From Symbiodinium natans (lineage: Eukaryota > Sar > Dinophyceae > Suessiales > Symbiodiniaceae), in the NCBI GenBank assembly GCA_905221605.1, contig CAJNDS010000697.1, forward strand, positions 23,680 to 87,679: DNA of 64,000 nt. Direction: 5' to 3'. The notes under the pieces are model-generated. The model was not told the origin of the DNA. It worked only from the letters and a program-made list of their open reading frames with translations, and searched no databases. A program made the translations under genes and the position numbers. Shown here in pieces: positions 19,401 to 27,187 of the stretch. Within the stretch, counting starts at the first letter, position 1, and the number at the start of each line of letters is the position of its first letter.

Positions 19401-22400
19401 CCTCGTTCCGATCGCCAGCAGCCGTGGTTGACGTTGTGGAGTGCAAGTTCAAGGGCAGTGAAGAAGCAGAAGCTCAAGGAGAGTCGCATGACGTCAGCTG
19501 CAAGGTCCGATTTGAACCGCTTTCGAAAGGAGAAGAAGGGCCCAGAGAGGCGAACGCTGGAGGAGCACCTCAAGGAGCATTTTTTGCAGTGCCTGGACCG
19601 CAAGGCCCCCTACACTGTGACGACCATCTCCGAGATCATCAAGGAGAAAGCAAAGCCCCCGAGCCCACCGAGGAAGGAAGCCGACTCCCCGGGGTACCCG
19701 GAGAGGTTGCCTACCCCTCCGCGGGTTCCGCCACGTCGACGCTTGCCCACGCCGCCGAGGAATCCGACATCGCCATTGGCCAGCGCATCACGGGCACCAG
19801 CTACGCCGCCAAAGACATCGCCATTGCCACCACCACCGACCAATCCCGGAACGCCTACTTCAAGTGGATGGAGTGTGGTGACGGACCGAAAGCGCTGAGT
19901 GCAGTCAGCCAGAAAGGATCTTCCCAGGCGGTGGCGAGCAGCAAAAGTCTTGATGTGCTTGATGGTTGTGCTTGCGCTTGTGATGTTGGCATGAGTGGCA
20001 TGGTTGGCATGAGTGGCATGGTTGGCATGAGTGGCATGGTTGAGCATGTGTGTGTTGGTGAGCTTGATCAGGAGAAAGCACCGGCCCCAGACGGTGACCA
20101 GGCGTGGTTGCTGCATGGTGATCAGGAGTTGCTTCACCAGGAGTTGTGGGGAAAGGTTCACCGTGAGCATGTGTTGCGAAGTCATGTTCCTTTTAATTCC
20201 AGCTGTGAGCATTGCGTGCGTGGTAGAGGTCTTGAACCAGCTAGGAAAATCGAGAGGGATTCCGGAGAGGGAGCCCAAAAGGAGGTTCAGATCGACAAGT
20301 TCTTCTACAAGGGGATTTGGTTCCTGGTGTTGGTGCTTGTTGGTTGCTTTGCCATCGGAACAGTGATGTACCGTGAAGTTTCAGGACCGCGTGGAGCAGC
20401 AGCGCGTGAGGTGATGCTTGGAGAGATGTCGGCGTGGGGACGTAGTGTTGGCTTGGTTGGAGTTGAAGCGCGTGACTTGTCGGTTTGCGTGAAGTCGGAT
20501 CTTGAGGGGGTGGTGAAGAACCTTGCTCAGGGTTTCGCTGATACCATGACCGTTGGTGCGGTTGAGGTGTCTGATGTTCCGGTTGGTCGGCACGCCCCGG
20601 TCGCAGAGAGGGCCATCCGAACACTGAAGGAGAACGCGAACACGTTGTGCGCCGGATTGGAGCAAGTTGGCCTAGAGCCATGCGGCAGAGGAGTCAGCTT
20701 TCTTCTCTCTCACTGTGCTCAGGCACACAACCGCTACCAAATCCAGCCTGGATCGGCAATGACTCCTGAACAACGTAGTTTAAGAACTATGAGGCAGCCT
20801 CGGGCGATATACGTCTGGGGAGCGTCAATCTTGGCCACACCTCCGCCGAGTCTACGACAATTCATCACGGGCAGATATGGACAGGCTGCCTACTTAGGCC
20901 CTGAAGTCGCGGGTGGCAGCCATCTGGTGCAGTTCCGACTGAAGGATGGTTCGTTGAAGATTGCCCGGTCAGCCCGAATCAGGATGTTGGTGCCCATGAC
21001 CTTTGAGTTGTCAGCCTTGCGTGGTATTTGCCGTATGTTGCCCGAGCGTGCTGGTGACGTTGTGCGTGGCTTGCCAGCGGTTGATCAAGGGAACATGCGT
21101 GATCTTCCAATCCCAAACACCGAGACTCGCGGACCGCCAGCATCGTGGGTCGAGGAAAATGGCAGGACCCCGAGGTGTCGAGCGTGTCGATTGAGGGGTG
21201 TTCCGGCGGACAAGGCGTGGCACACTCAGAAGTGTCGTGACAGATACGCTGCGTACGTGAAGAGCTCTTTTGATCCGAATCAGTTTGTGCTTGATGATGC
21301 CCAGCATGAGTTGGAGATCGAAGGAGTTGAGCTTGATCTTGGTTCGCGTGCTTTTGGTGAGCTTGACGTCGGGTTGGAGTTGCCTGATGATGTGCAGGAT
21401 TATGAACCGACTGAAGATGAGGGAGAGCGAGGTCTCGGTGATTCCTTCCTGCCTGAAGGGGTGCTTGAGGGTGAACTTCGCCCCGGAGACTCTGTTGGAG
21501 TTGAACCTGCAGCTTCAGAAGAGGTTGACTTCATGGAAGTTGAGCCAGAAAGCCTGGATAGGGTGCCAGAGCCAGAGTCTGATGCCATGGTCAACAACGT
21601 CTTGTTCCGTGAGTCGTTGGGTTTCGCCGCTGTTGCAAATCCCAGTACCGGAGGACAGACAGTGAAGCTTGGTGGTGAGACTCTTGTGGTTGAAATGCCC
21701 TCGTCTTCCAAGGATGATGTCACCGGACATGCATTGGACCTTGGTCTGACATACGAAGGCATGTTGCGTGAGTTGAGTGCGCTTGAGTCCCTTGCAGTCG
21801 GTGATGTGATTTGGCATGTGGATCCGAAGCAGAAAGTGATATCCACAAGATGGGTGTCAAATGCAAAGCTGGAGCGGGTTGACGGCAAAGAAAGACCACT
21901 GGTCCGTTGTCGGGTTGTTGCGCGTGATTTCGCCCAGGGAGCAACGGCTGCTCAGCTTGGCATTTCTGCGGCGACCAGCTCAGCCGAGGCATTGAGGACC
22001 TTCCTCTTTTATGCCGGCTCGAAGAGGCAGAACGTCGTAGGCCTCGACGTCAGTACGGCGTTCTTGTTCGCAGAGTTAGAAGAAGAAGACGGCACGGTAG
22101 TGGTGCGGCTCCCTGCTGGAGTTACCGGTCCCAATGGAAGGCCTGGGTTCATGCGACTTCGCAAGGCTCTTTATGGGTTGAGAGCCGCGGCCCAGACCTG
22201 GGCTCGTCATCTCGCAAAGCTCCTCAAGCGCCTCTGCGACCTCACTCCATGCGAGACAGAGCCATGCCTCTTCTCCGGTGTGGTTCTCGGTGGACAGAGG
22301 GTGGCAGTGTTGTGCTACGTAGACGATCTCCTCATCAGCGGCGACAGCGACGAGGCCATCTACTACGTGGTGGAGAAGCTTAAGAGCGCGGTAAAGATCA

Positions 22401-24067
22401 AGGTGACCGCTGACTTGGATCGTGATCAGCAAATCACGTTTCTTGGTCGTCAAATCACCAGGAAGAAGGGCGAGGACTCTTTGGTGATTGGCATGGCAGG
22501 CGAGTACTACCAGGAGATCTATGAGGGTTTTGGACTTGGGAAAAGTCCGAAGTCTTGCCCGACGCCGCCGAATCTTCGAGAACTTTATGACAGAGAAGAA
22601 GAAGTCTTGGAGCGGGAGTTGAGCTCGGAAGCTGCTGCTCGATATCGCTCTACGCTGGGACGCTTTTCATGGTTGGCCATGACGCGCGTGGATCTAGCAT
22701 ATTATGTTTCCATGCTAGCTCGAGGCCAGGCCAGTCCACGTGAGAAGCATGAACGTGCGATGCGGATGGTATTACGGTATCTTCGGCATGTTCAGGACTT
22801 TCGACAAATCGTCCATCCAGTTGATGAACGGAGCCTTCGGTTGGATTGCTACGTGGATGCGTCATGGGGCAGTGAGAGGAGCGTTGATCGCAAGAGTGTG
22901 AGCGGTGGTTGCATCATGCTTGGTGGTTTCTGCTTGAAAGCGTGGTCACGGCTTCAACAAGCTGTCGCTCTCAGCTCAGCAGAGTCGGAGTTGTACGGAT
23001 TGGTTGAGGGAGCAAAGGAATCACTTTCAATCCGAAGGGCAATTTCCCACGTGTTTGGATGGGATGAGTTGTGCGCACCGCACCTCTTTTGCGACTCCGA
23101 GGCCGCCATTGCCATCAGCAGGGCTGACGGCTTGAGGCGTGTCAGACATATAGATCTGAGAGCATGCTTTATACAAGATCAGCTCCGACAGAGACTTCTC
23201 TTCATCTTCGGAGTGCGAGGAGCCTCCAACGTCGCAGACCTCTTCACAAAATCGTTAGATGCCCGGACTACGTTGAAGCACATGTTGAGCCTTGGTTTGT
23301 CTGAAGTCACTGTTGCAGCTTGCGTTGGTGAGTTGGCGTGTTTCGTTGGCTTGCTTGGTGCTGCTGTGGCTGGCAAGGATCATGTATCTCTTGCAGATCG
23401 GTATCGTTTGATGGAGTTTGCCAAGTGGTTGGTGGTTGAGTTCTGTGCGCCTCCCATGTCGAGCATGTTGGCTGCGTCGCAAGCGTGCTCCTGGGTTGGT
23501 GTGTTGACTGTCAGCGAGGCAGATGACGGCGGAGATCCGGCCACTACAGCGCAGCTTCAGCAGATCTGCACTCTCCACATCCGCAGGGGGGGTTTCGTCT
23601 ACTTGTGGGCTAGTACTCCGTGCACCGGTGGTTGTCTGTACCAGCATCTACATGCACGTGATCCAGCCTACAGACGCGGTCGCTTGGCACGGCACTGGTC
23701 GCTTCACAGGAAGCTGTGGAAGGCTTTTATGTCGCTGTGTGACTACGTCCATGCTTGGTCGATCGAGTGGCCTCGCGCCTGTGCTTACTGGTCATGGAAC
23801 CAGACTATCCGTTTTCTGCAGTCGCGACCGTACATGTTGCATGATGTGTTGGTTGACGGTTGCTCGCTTGGCATGCGTGGTCGAGATGGCGAGTTGATCT
23901 ACAAACGTTGGCGTGTCATCACGACGATGGAGTCGGTTGCTCGCGGCTTGTCGGTCTTTCGGTGCCCAGGTGATGGTCATCCACATTCCGCCAACTTCGA
24001 TCTCAAGAGTACCCAACACTACCCGGCGAAGTTGACGAACGCTTTCTTGCACGCGTTAAACGCATGA
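16460..24067 (+). CDS. Element B Gag-Pol polyprotein with C-terminal methyltransferase-like domain
   Basis: 2,535 residues in one frame. Gag core is about 190-400; a KDKG repeat precedes the CCHC knuckle at 503 (CYNCNELGHYSNRC). Four 21-residue repeats (about 586-673) precede the protease active site D710 (LLDSGAST). The integrase zinc motif is HX4HX6CX2C before D1279, D1347 and E1383, a DD35E spacing. Reverse transcriptase has GLDVSTAFLF and YVDD at 1953-1956. RNase H has YVDASWG and LSSAESE. After RNase H, about 2320-2535 carry LVVEFCAPPMSS, ASTPCTGGC and EWPRACAYW, matching the extra domain of C and D. From about 855 to 1140 the pol frame overlaps another ORF and is probably not under protein-level constraint. 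All catalytic residues I looked for are present. Confidence 0.95.
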   Translation: MCLSCLGMEGRGRPSYYHIGEGEPRMLRERGRRGAEPPYERPSGSRHSSLPPRSPVVGSGVAFSPISNLSGAVHPTGSPVVGSPTAMGTPIPAMASPMSPPGLVPPPPAAVDPVAVQAALGSQLLVQTVQQQQQISQMMSLVQQLVQDRTSAEKKGKGAGSLSSISDSVDHAMEVDDGNGAPIRNPKADSYVPKLPMLDGGRMNKGRRAEIEAWVEYLEVFLPWIALFDDRIPSEVQACFVKDKPILNKDLAKGESIRSTRVFLYLRQSFANFSRGLDILKQVEREQLGVPAGYEALRRLHQDLSVCSRIEASTLREEMLRYQPPASTKDRPLEVFRSVQVELAKYGRLVAAFPDLALSEADQSMIVLKGLDADVKRYILLHAKIDSMSELETAIKFYDANIKILTFADSGRGRDRRNNNDIANPLNFKGDGKGKDKGKDKGKDKGKDKGKDKGKDKGRSGKDKHDKKGEKGGKGNATQDPGKGGSGSSGSDPKHDKRANVKCYNCNELGHYSNRCPKKAAKGVAAAATLLEPQLAALTLEGPQVFAAAVGCEFFDIAQGDSDNESSLSDGDWEAFGRSWLLESSEATVELGTSQLGSLETPVELEKAPVESGTSQLGSLETPVELEKAPVELGTSQLGSLQTPVELEKAPVELGTSQLGSLETPVELEKAPLTLGEHGLSEFYFHDMSMAAPHVTHGSSSEAMDWWLLDSGASTHLISEETLQHVQVLSLSEHVGRDCVTATGASIGVQKSAVVRVCFAVERSSPVVVEFEALVAPVRFNLLSLGRLLNRNWTVSFAPHLHVQAGGFKFKAVWSNNCCWLQSHAVARACLVSQEQSAAQQIADPSCPRHSATREDGLLQRERSGVAHAREGQREAGPESRCDSSGLNLCGRRGLRGEHPVGHSYVHGDRGRNPLGARGCRVPGGVEAGRDRDPRTRQSSSAEAHAKEAESEEDAPEAPREENAKGSELFVDKEDPREAGASFRSPAAVVDVVECKFKGSEEAEAQGESHDVSCKVRFEPLSKGEEGPREANAGGAPQGAFFAVPGPQGPLHCDDHLRDHQGESKAPEPTEEGSRLPGVPGEVAYPSAGSATSTLAHAAEESDIAIGQRITGTSYAAKDIAIATTTDQSRNAYFKWMECGDGPKALSAVSQKGSSQAVASSKSLDVLDGCACACDVGMSGMVGMSGMVGMSGMVEHVCVGELDQEKAPAPDGDQAWLLHGDQELLHQELWGKVHREHVLRSHVPFNSSCEHCVRGRGLEPARKIERDSGEGAQKEVQIDKFFYKGIWFLVLVLVGCFAIGTVMYREVSGPRGAAAREVMLGEMSAWGRSVGLVGVEARDLSVCVKSDLEGVVKNLAQGFADTMTVGAVEVSDVPVGRHAPVAERAIRTLKENANTLCAGLEQVGLEPCGRGVSFLLSHCAQAHNRYQIQPGSAMTPEQRSLRTMRQPRAIYVWGASILATPPPSLRQFITGRYGQAAYLGPEVAGGSHLVQFRLKDGSLKIARSARIRMLVPMTFELSALRGICRMLPERAGDVVRGLPAVDQGNMRDLPIPNTETRGPPASWVEENGRTPRCRACRLRGVPADKAWHTQKCRDRYAAYVKSSFDPNQFVLDDAQHELEIEGVELDLGSRAFGELDVGLELPDDVQDYEPTEDEGERGLGDSFLPEGVLEGELRPGDSVGVEPAASEEVDFMEVEPESLDRVPEPESDAMVNNVLFRESLGFAAVANPSTGGQTVKLGGETLVVEMPSSSKDDVTGHALDLGLTYEGMLRELSALESLAVGDVIWHVDPKQKVISTRWVSNAKLERVDGKERPLVRCRVVARDFAQGATAAQLGISAATSSAEALRTFLFYAGSKRQNVVGLDVSTAFLFAELEEEDGTVVVRLPAGVTGPNGRPGFMRLRKALYGLRAAAQTWARHLAKLLKRLCDLTPCETEPCLFSGVVLGGQRVAVLCYVDDLLISGDSDEAIYYVVEKLKSAVKIKVTADLDRDQQITFLGRQITRKKGEDSLVIGMAGEYYQEIYEGFGLGKSPKSCPTPPNLRELYDREEEVLERELSSEAAARYRSTLGRFSWLAMTRVDLAYYVSMLARGQASPREKHERAMRMVLRYLRHVQDFRQIVHPVDERSLRLDCYVDASWGSERSVDRKSVSGGCIMLGGFCLKAWSRLQQAVALSSAESELYGLVEGAKESLSIRRAISHVFGWDELCAPHLFCDSEAAIAISRADGLRRVRHIDLRACFIQDQLRQRLLFIFGVRGASNVADLFTKSLDARTTLKHMLSLGLSEVTVAACVGELACFVGLLGAAVAGKDHVSLADRYRLMEFAKWLVVEFCAPPMSSMLAASQACSWVGVLTVSEADDGGDPATTAQLQQICTLHIRRGGFVYLWASTPCTGGCLYQHLHARDPAYRRGRLARHWSLHRKLWKAFMSLCDYVHAWSIEWPRACAYWSWNQTIRFLQSRPYMLHDVLVDGCSLGMRGRDGELIYKRWRVITTMESVARGLSVFRCPGDGHPHSANFDLKSTQHYPAKLTNAFLHALNA
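17758..17838 (+). repeat. In-frame KDKG repeat in Gag of element B
   Basis: A 12 bp unit (GGAAAGGACAAG-like) repeated about seven times encodes a Lys/Asp/Gly-rich tract upstream of the zinc knuckle, probably a flexible RNA-binding segment. Confidence 0.9.
18216..18480 (+). repeat. 63 bp in-frame minisatellite between Gag and protease of element B
   Basis: About four nearly identical 63 bp units encode a 21-residue repeat containing LETPVELEKAPVE and GTSQLGS. Units differ by single bases, so the expansion is recent. Confidence 0.9.
19026..19898 (+). CDS. Element B internal accessory ORF (alternative frame)
   Basis: 290 residues from MASSSESEVEWRMQGKDKG; the open frame continues upstream to 18849. 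It is rich in Lys, Pro and Ser. It has a basic PKKPKVKKMPQKP stretch, then a helical core (SDLNRFRKEKKGPERRTLEEHLKEHFLQC...TISEIIKEKAK), then Pro-rich repeats (RLPTPPRVPPRRRLPTPPR) and the end SGWSVVTDRKR. It looks more protein-like than the overlapping gag-pol frame. The position between protease and integrase is the same as for the accessory ORFs of C and D. The basic and Pro-rich parts suggest nucleic-acid or SH3-type binding, but no family is recognised. Confidence 0.6.
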   Translation: MASSSESEVEWRMQGKDKGKLVRRVVATQAASISVGEEDFEESTRLATATSTETEGAILLVPADAESQVVLKPGEIETPGPAKVPQQKPMPKKPKVKKMPQKPLVKRMPKAASSSSTKRTPVKLVPRSDRQQPWLTLWSASSRAVKKQKLKESRMTSAARSDLNRFRKEKKGPERRTLEEHLKEHFLQCLDRKAPYTVTTISEIIKEKAKPPSPPRKEADSPGYPERLPTPPRVPPRRRLPTPPRNPTSPLASASRAPATPPKTSPLPPPPTNPGTPTSSGWSVVTDRKR

Positions 24068-24141
24068 CACCGCGAGATTTGCTCAAAGTTTTCCCTCTTT
24101 TACTTTGCCTTCGGTACGGTGTATAGAGCATAGGACGTGCC

Positions 24142-24549
24142 ATGGCTGATATGGTTGAGGTTGAAAACGCTGTGAGGCGCACTTGGGTTCGAGAGCTCTG
24201 GATGCAATGGGTTCCTCAGCAGCAGGTGGAAGTCAGTTTGATCGCCTTCCTTGCGATGTTTTCCTTGGCGATGCTTGGCAGCTTCCTCGCTGGAATCTTT
24301 GTGCAGCAATACCGACAGCGTCACAGCCATATTCTATCTTTGAGTGAGCTTCTTACCTTTCTTCCGGTGGAACAAAGTCGGAGAGCAATTATCACTACGC
24401 GGCATGGATACGCCTTTCATGTTCGCAGCGATTGCCCCGCCCTGCGCAATACCCACCCAGGCAATCTGCAGCGTCGAGTTGCTTGTGAGCTTTGTCTGCA
24501 ATACTTGCGCGTGGACCAGCCGACACCCACCGTGTCGAGGGGGGTGTAG
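24142..24549 (+). CDS. Element B small ORF: membrane helix plus His/Cys tail
   Basis: 135 residues, 74 bp after the gag-pol stop. Its TAG stop uses the third to fifth bases of the 3' LTR (TGTAG). One transmembrane helix (VSLIAFLAMFSLAMLGSFLA, about 31-52) is followed by a basic QQYRQRH stop-transfer and then RHGYAFHVRSDCPALRN...ACELC. The C-terminal end of element A polyprotein has the same layout: helix, then HGKRYHRPTCADV...YRPCGNC. The pattern HX4-5C...CX2C suggests a small metal-binding unit. Elements C and D lack it at this place. The role is unknown; it could be an envelope-like or membrane-tethering accessory protein. Confidence 0.65.
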   Translation: MADMVEVENAVRRTWVRELWMQWVPQQQVEVSLIAFLAMFSLAMLGSFLAGIFVQQYRQRHSHILSLSELLTFLPVEQSRRAIITTRHGYAFHVRSDCPALRNTHPGNLQRRVACELCLQYLRVDQPTPTVSRGV

Positions 24550-24946
24550 AAGTTCGAGAACTGTGCGTCATCCTGTGAGGGTGCGACACGGTGAGTTTTG
24601 CAGTTTGCAGTTTTGTGTGCATAGCTTGGAGTCTGCTCAGCTTTTGAAGTTTTTCCAGTAGCCTGAGTACGATTAGCGGTGCAGGAACGTTTTGCCTCGT
24701 AGGGAACCACTCTCGTCGAGTTTCGTGACTTGAGGGTAGTTTTGGAGGTCTTTTAAGCCGAGCTGTCAAGTTGGAGAGCTGTGATACGTTTTCCACTTTG
24801 GCTCAAGTGACGAGCACTGGTGTGAGTGCTGCAAGCCAAAACAGAAGTGTTGTCCGAGTGTCTGAGCTTGCTTGCTTGGTTTGGACTTGTGTGAGTTGGC
24901 TTGGTTGTATCCTTGGTGCCTTGCTTGGCATCTTGGGTTTTTAACG
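24545..24946 (+). repeat. 3' LTR of element B
   Basis: 402 bp copy of the 5' LTR, preceded by the G-run polypurine tract and followed by target duplication CTCTT. The spliced-leader-like block is at 24793-24807. Confidence 0.95.
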
Positions 24947-25399
24947 CTCTTTGATGCGTGCACTGTGTGCTTGAGCCTGTGGTTAATTATAGAGCCGTGC
25001 GAAGGCCTCTCTGAGCTTCCACAAGTGTACCTCTGGCGGCAACAACAGTCGAATTGGGGTTGTTGTTATACTCGCCTCCCTCACGTCGCTCCTGGAGTCG
25101 AAAATTATAGGGTTGCCCTCCCGTCAGGCTGTTTGTCGGCACTGGGGAGGTATCATCGGGGCTTGGGCATCGCGCAAGCGTTTTGTGACATCGACGTCAA
25201 CCTTCGCCAGTACACAGCGTGTTGTGCCCGTCGTGCGTGTGAACTGCACCCATTTCAAATTGCAGCTTCATGTTACGGAATTGATGGACTTGGGTGTCGC
25301 GCGAATGCGAAACAATGCTATACTCTTCCCCTCCTCTAGCCAGGCTAGGACCCCAGTCACTGGGCAAGTGGAGGAGGACGGTTGAGTTGCTCATGCCAC

Positions 25400-25419
25400 G
25401 TGAGTGCGCCCGCACTCAC
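25400..25419. repeat. 20 bp palindrome, copy 1
   Basis: GTGAGTGCGCCCGCACTCAC: 9 bp arms around CC. An identical copy lies 231 bp downstream. Confidence 0.9.
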
Positions 25420-25630
25420 ACGGCGGTGTAGGAACCTGCATCTCTTCTCAAGGCAGTAGATCCATTTACGTTCTCTGTACAAGTTTGACGAGCAGTGACC
25501 CCTCACCGCAATTTCCGAGCAGGGGCTCGGTGAAGCGGCTCAGGAGCTCCCGTTCGGGTTGCTCCCTTGCTCCCGAGTATTACCTGCGGAGAATCTTGTG
25601 AGGGTGCGGGAGTGATTTGATGTTGGGTAC

Positions 25631-25650
25631 GTGAGTGCGCCCGCACTCAC
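25631..25650. repeat. 20 bp palindrome, copy 2
   Basis: Identical to 25400-25419; the identity extends a few bases on each side (ACGTGAG...CACACG). Confidence 0.9.
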
Positions 25651-25820
25651 ACGCCCTAGTCCCCCGCATGGATTGACAGTTTGTTCCTGTGGCTCATAGC
25701 CCTCTCAGCCGCGAACATAAAGGAGTGATGGTATTACCCGCTAACTTGCCCCCTTGTTCTGTGCCGCCAGGGCTCACAGGAGCAGGCGCCCGCTTGCCCT
25801 CCCCGAACTAACTGCCCGGC

Positions 25821-26518
25821 ATGGCTGCTTCGTTGGTCATTGGTGGCAGCCTTTACACTGCTGTCAATGGAGATGGCGACAGTGACTGGGAAAGATGCTA
25901 CCCTTACGAACACCCGGAGATCTTTTCCAGCGAGCCCATCCTCGAAGGCCACGGCCACACTTGTATTGTAGTGCTGGCTGGATATCGCTCACCAAGCTCC
26001 TCGTACTGCAAGGAATCCGCGATGCCTCGGCAGCCCAAGGACGTCCTAATCAACGGACCCTCGCCATGGTTGCTGCGGCCGAACTCGCGCACTCTGTTGG
26101 AGGTCATCGTGCCTGGCTTGCACACCACCTTCGAGATCTTTCGCAGGATTTGAGGAACGAGCTTGCCCAGGAGTACGGGGCGTTACTGGCTATGTTCAGA
26201 CGTCCGCCTGGACCACAGCAGAATGCCCGTTTAGCCTGGGCCAGGCCAATCATTGTGCATAGCCAGGAAGATTTTCCAATTTACCTCATAAAAGCACATT
26301 TGGAGCAGCATCTTTTGCTTGCATGGCGTTTCACTGCCGATAAAGTCAATTTGCTTTTGCAAGCGATGTCCGATGCTGTCCCCAATGATAATGCCGTCAT
26401 TCTGGAGTGGGTAGCGTGCTTCCTCGATGAACGTATTGCTACCGACATTCTCGAGCATTTAGATGACGAGACCATGCATCTGCTTGAGGACAATCGGCAT
26501 TCGGATAGTGACATCTAA
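25821..26518 (+). pseudogene. Unrecognised ORF pair, probably one gene with a frameshift
   Basis: Frame one starts MAASLVIGGSLYTAVNGDG and stops at 26153. An overlapping frame (25895-26518) continues with a more protein-like end: LRNELAQEYGALLAMF, LIKAHLEQHLLLAWRF and ILEHLDDETMHLLEDN. The change of composition suggests a one-base slip near 25985. No family is recognised. It lies upstream of the fragments at 26816 and 29527 on the same strand and could belong to the same decayed gene. Confidence 0.35.
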
Positions 26519-26815
26519 CGCTGACCTTGTGCGAATACGGAACAAACGGCGGCCTAGTACATCGGTCGTTATCCATGGTCATGCGGCATTCCTGTAATGT
26601 CATGCTGTTGTCTTGACCGATTTGGAAAGTTGTAACCATTGATCATGTTATACTGCTGATGTAGTCTCCAACTAAAGGGAGCTGAGTCAGGGGAAGTTGG
26701 GAGCAAGCTTGTTGTTGTGTGACATTCTTTGCGCTGGACGGCACGGCTCTCAGGCAAGACTGCCCAGTCTTCCTCTACCTTGCCCCTCAATTGGTTAGGC
26801 TGCCCCTTCTTCGCC

Positions 26816-27187
26816 ATGGCATTGCAAGAGCCCCTTGGCCTGGAGAACCTGCAGCCTCCTCCATTGGTCGCCCCTCCGCTCGTAGCTGGGCGTGAAAACA
26901 CCTGGATTACGGCGAGCCATGGCAGTTCAACCCTCCCCTTTGTTGTATCCCGGCCGAGTGCGGATGTAGGGGAAGCCAACTCGATAGTGCTTCTCCTCCC
27001 TGGTTGTGGACATTTCTATGTGGAGAATATGCACCCACTGCCTTGGCAAGGGGCCATCGAGTATCTGTGGAGCAACCTGGCTTTCAAAAAGGCCGTCATT
27101 GCCTGCGCATGGCCTGTGGCGGGACCTAGAAGCGGACGAGACCGTGACAGCCCAACACCCCTAGAAGCAGACGAGACCGTGACCTAG
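26816..27187 (+). CDS. Hypothetical protein fragment ending in the satellite
   Basis: Starts MALQEPLGLENLQPPPL and contains ANSIVLLLPGCGHFYVENM and WQGAIEYLWSNLAFKKAVIACAWPV, hydrophobic strand and helix patterns compatible with the first half of an alpha/beta hydrolase. After about 27120 the frame reads only satellite sequence, so the true end is not here. The ORF at 29527-30129 (YLMGLGSGGTITYQI) could be the next exon, which would put the satellite inside an intron. That link is inference. Confidence 0.4.
   Translation: MALQEPLGLENLQPPPLVAPPLVAGRENTWITASHGSSTLPFVVSRPSADVGEANSIVLLLPGCGHFYVENMHPLPWQGAIEYLWSNLAFKKAVIACAWPVAGPRSGRDRDSPTPLEADETVT

Larger units (their letters stand above)
15995..24946 (+). 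mobile_element. Ty1/copia retrotransposon, element B (complete)
   Basis: 8,952 bp with 402 bp LTRs that differ at one base I could find. The target duplication is CTCTT (15990-15994 and 24947-24951); a six-base GCTCTT reading is possible because the LTR ends AAC or AACG. It has a primer-binding site, one uninterrupted 2,535-codon gag-pol frame and a small second ORF. The polypurine tract is a G run ending at 24544. Near-identical LTRs and intact frames point to a recent insertion that could still be active. Confidence 0.95.
24952..25820. other. Intergenic flank with two copies of a 20 bp palindrome
   Basis: No supported gene; the small open frames here are not convincing. The main structure is a repeated perfect palindrome at 25400 and 25631. 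Confidence 0.5.

Noticed and set aside
20290-20370. Membrane helix in element B near IWFLVLVLVGCFAIG
   Set aside because: It falls at the first catalytic Asp of the integrase, where copia integrases have hydrophobic beta strands.
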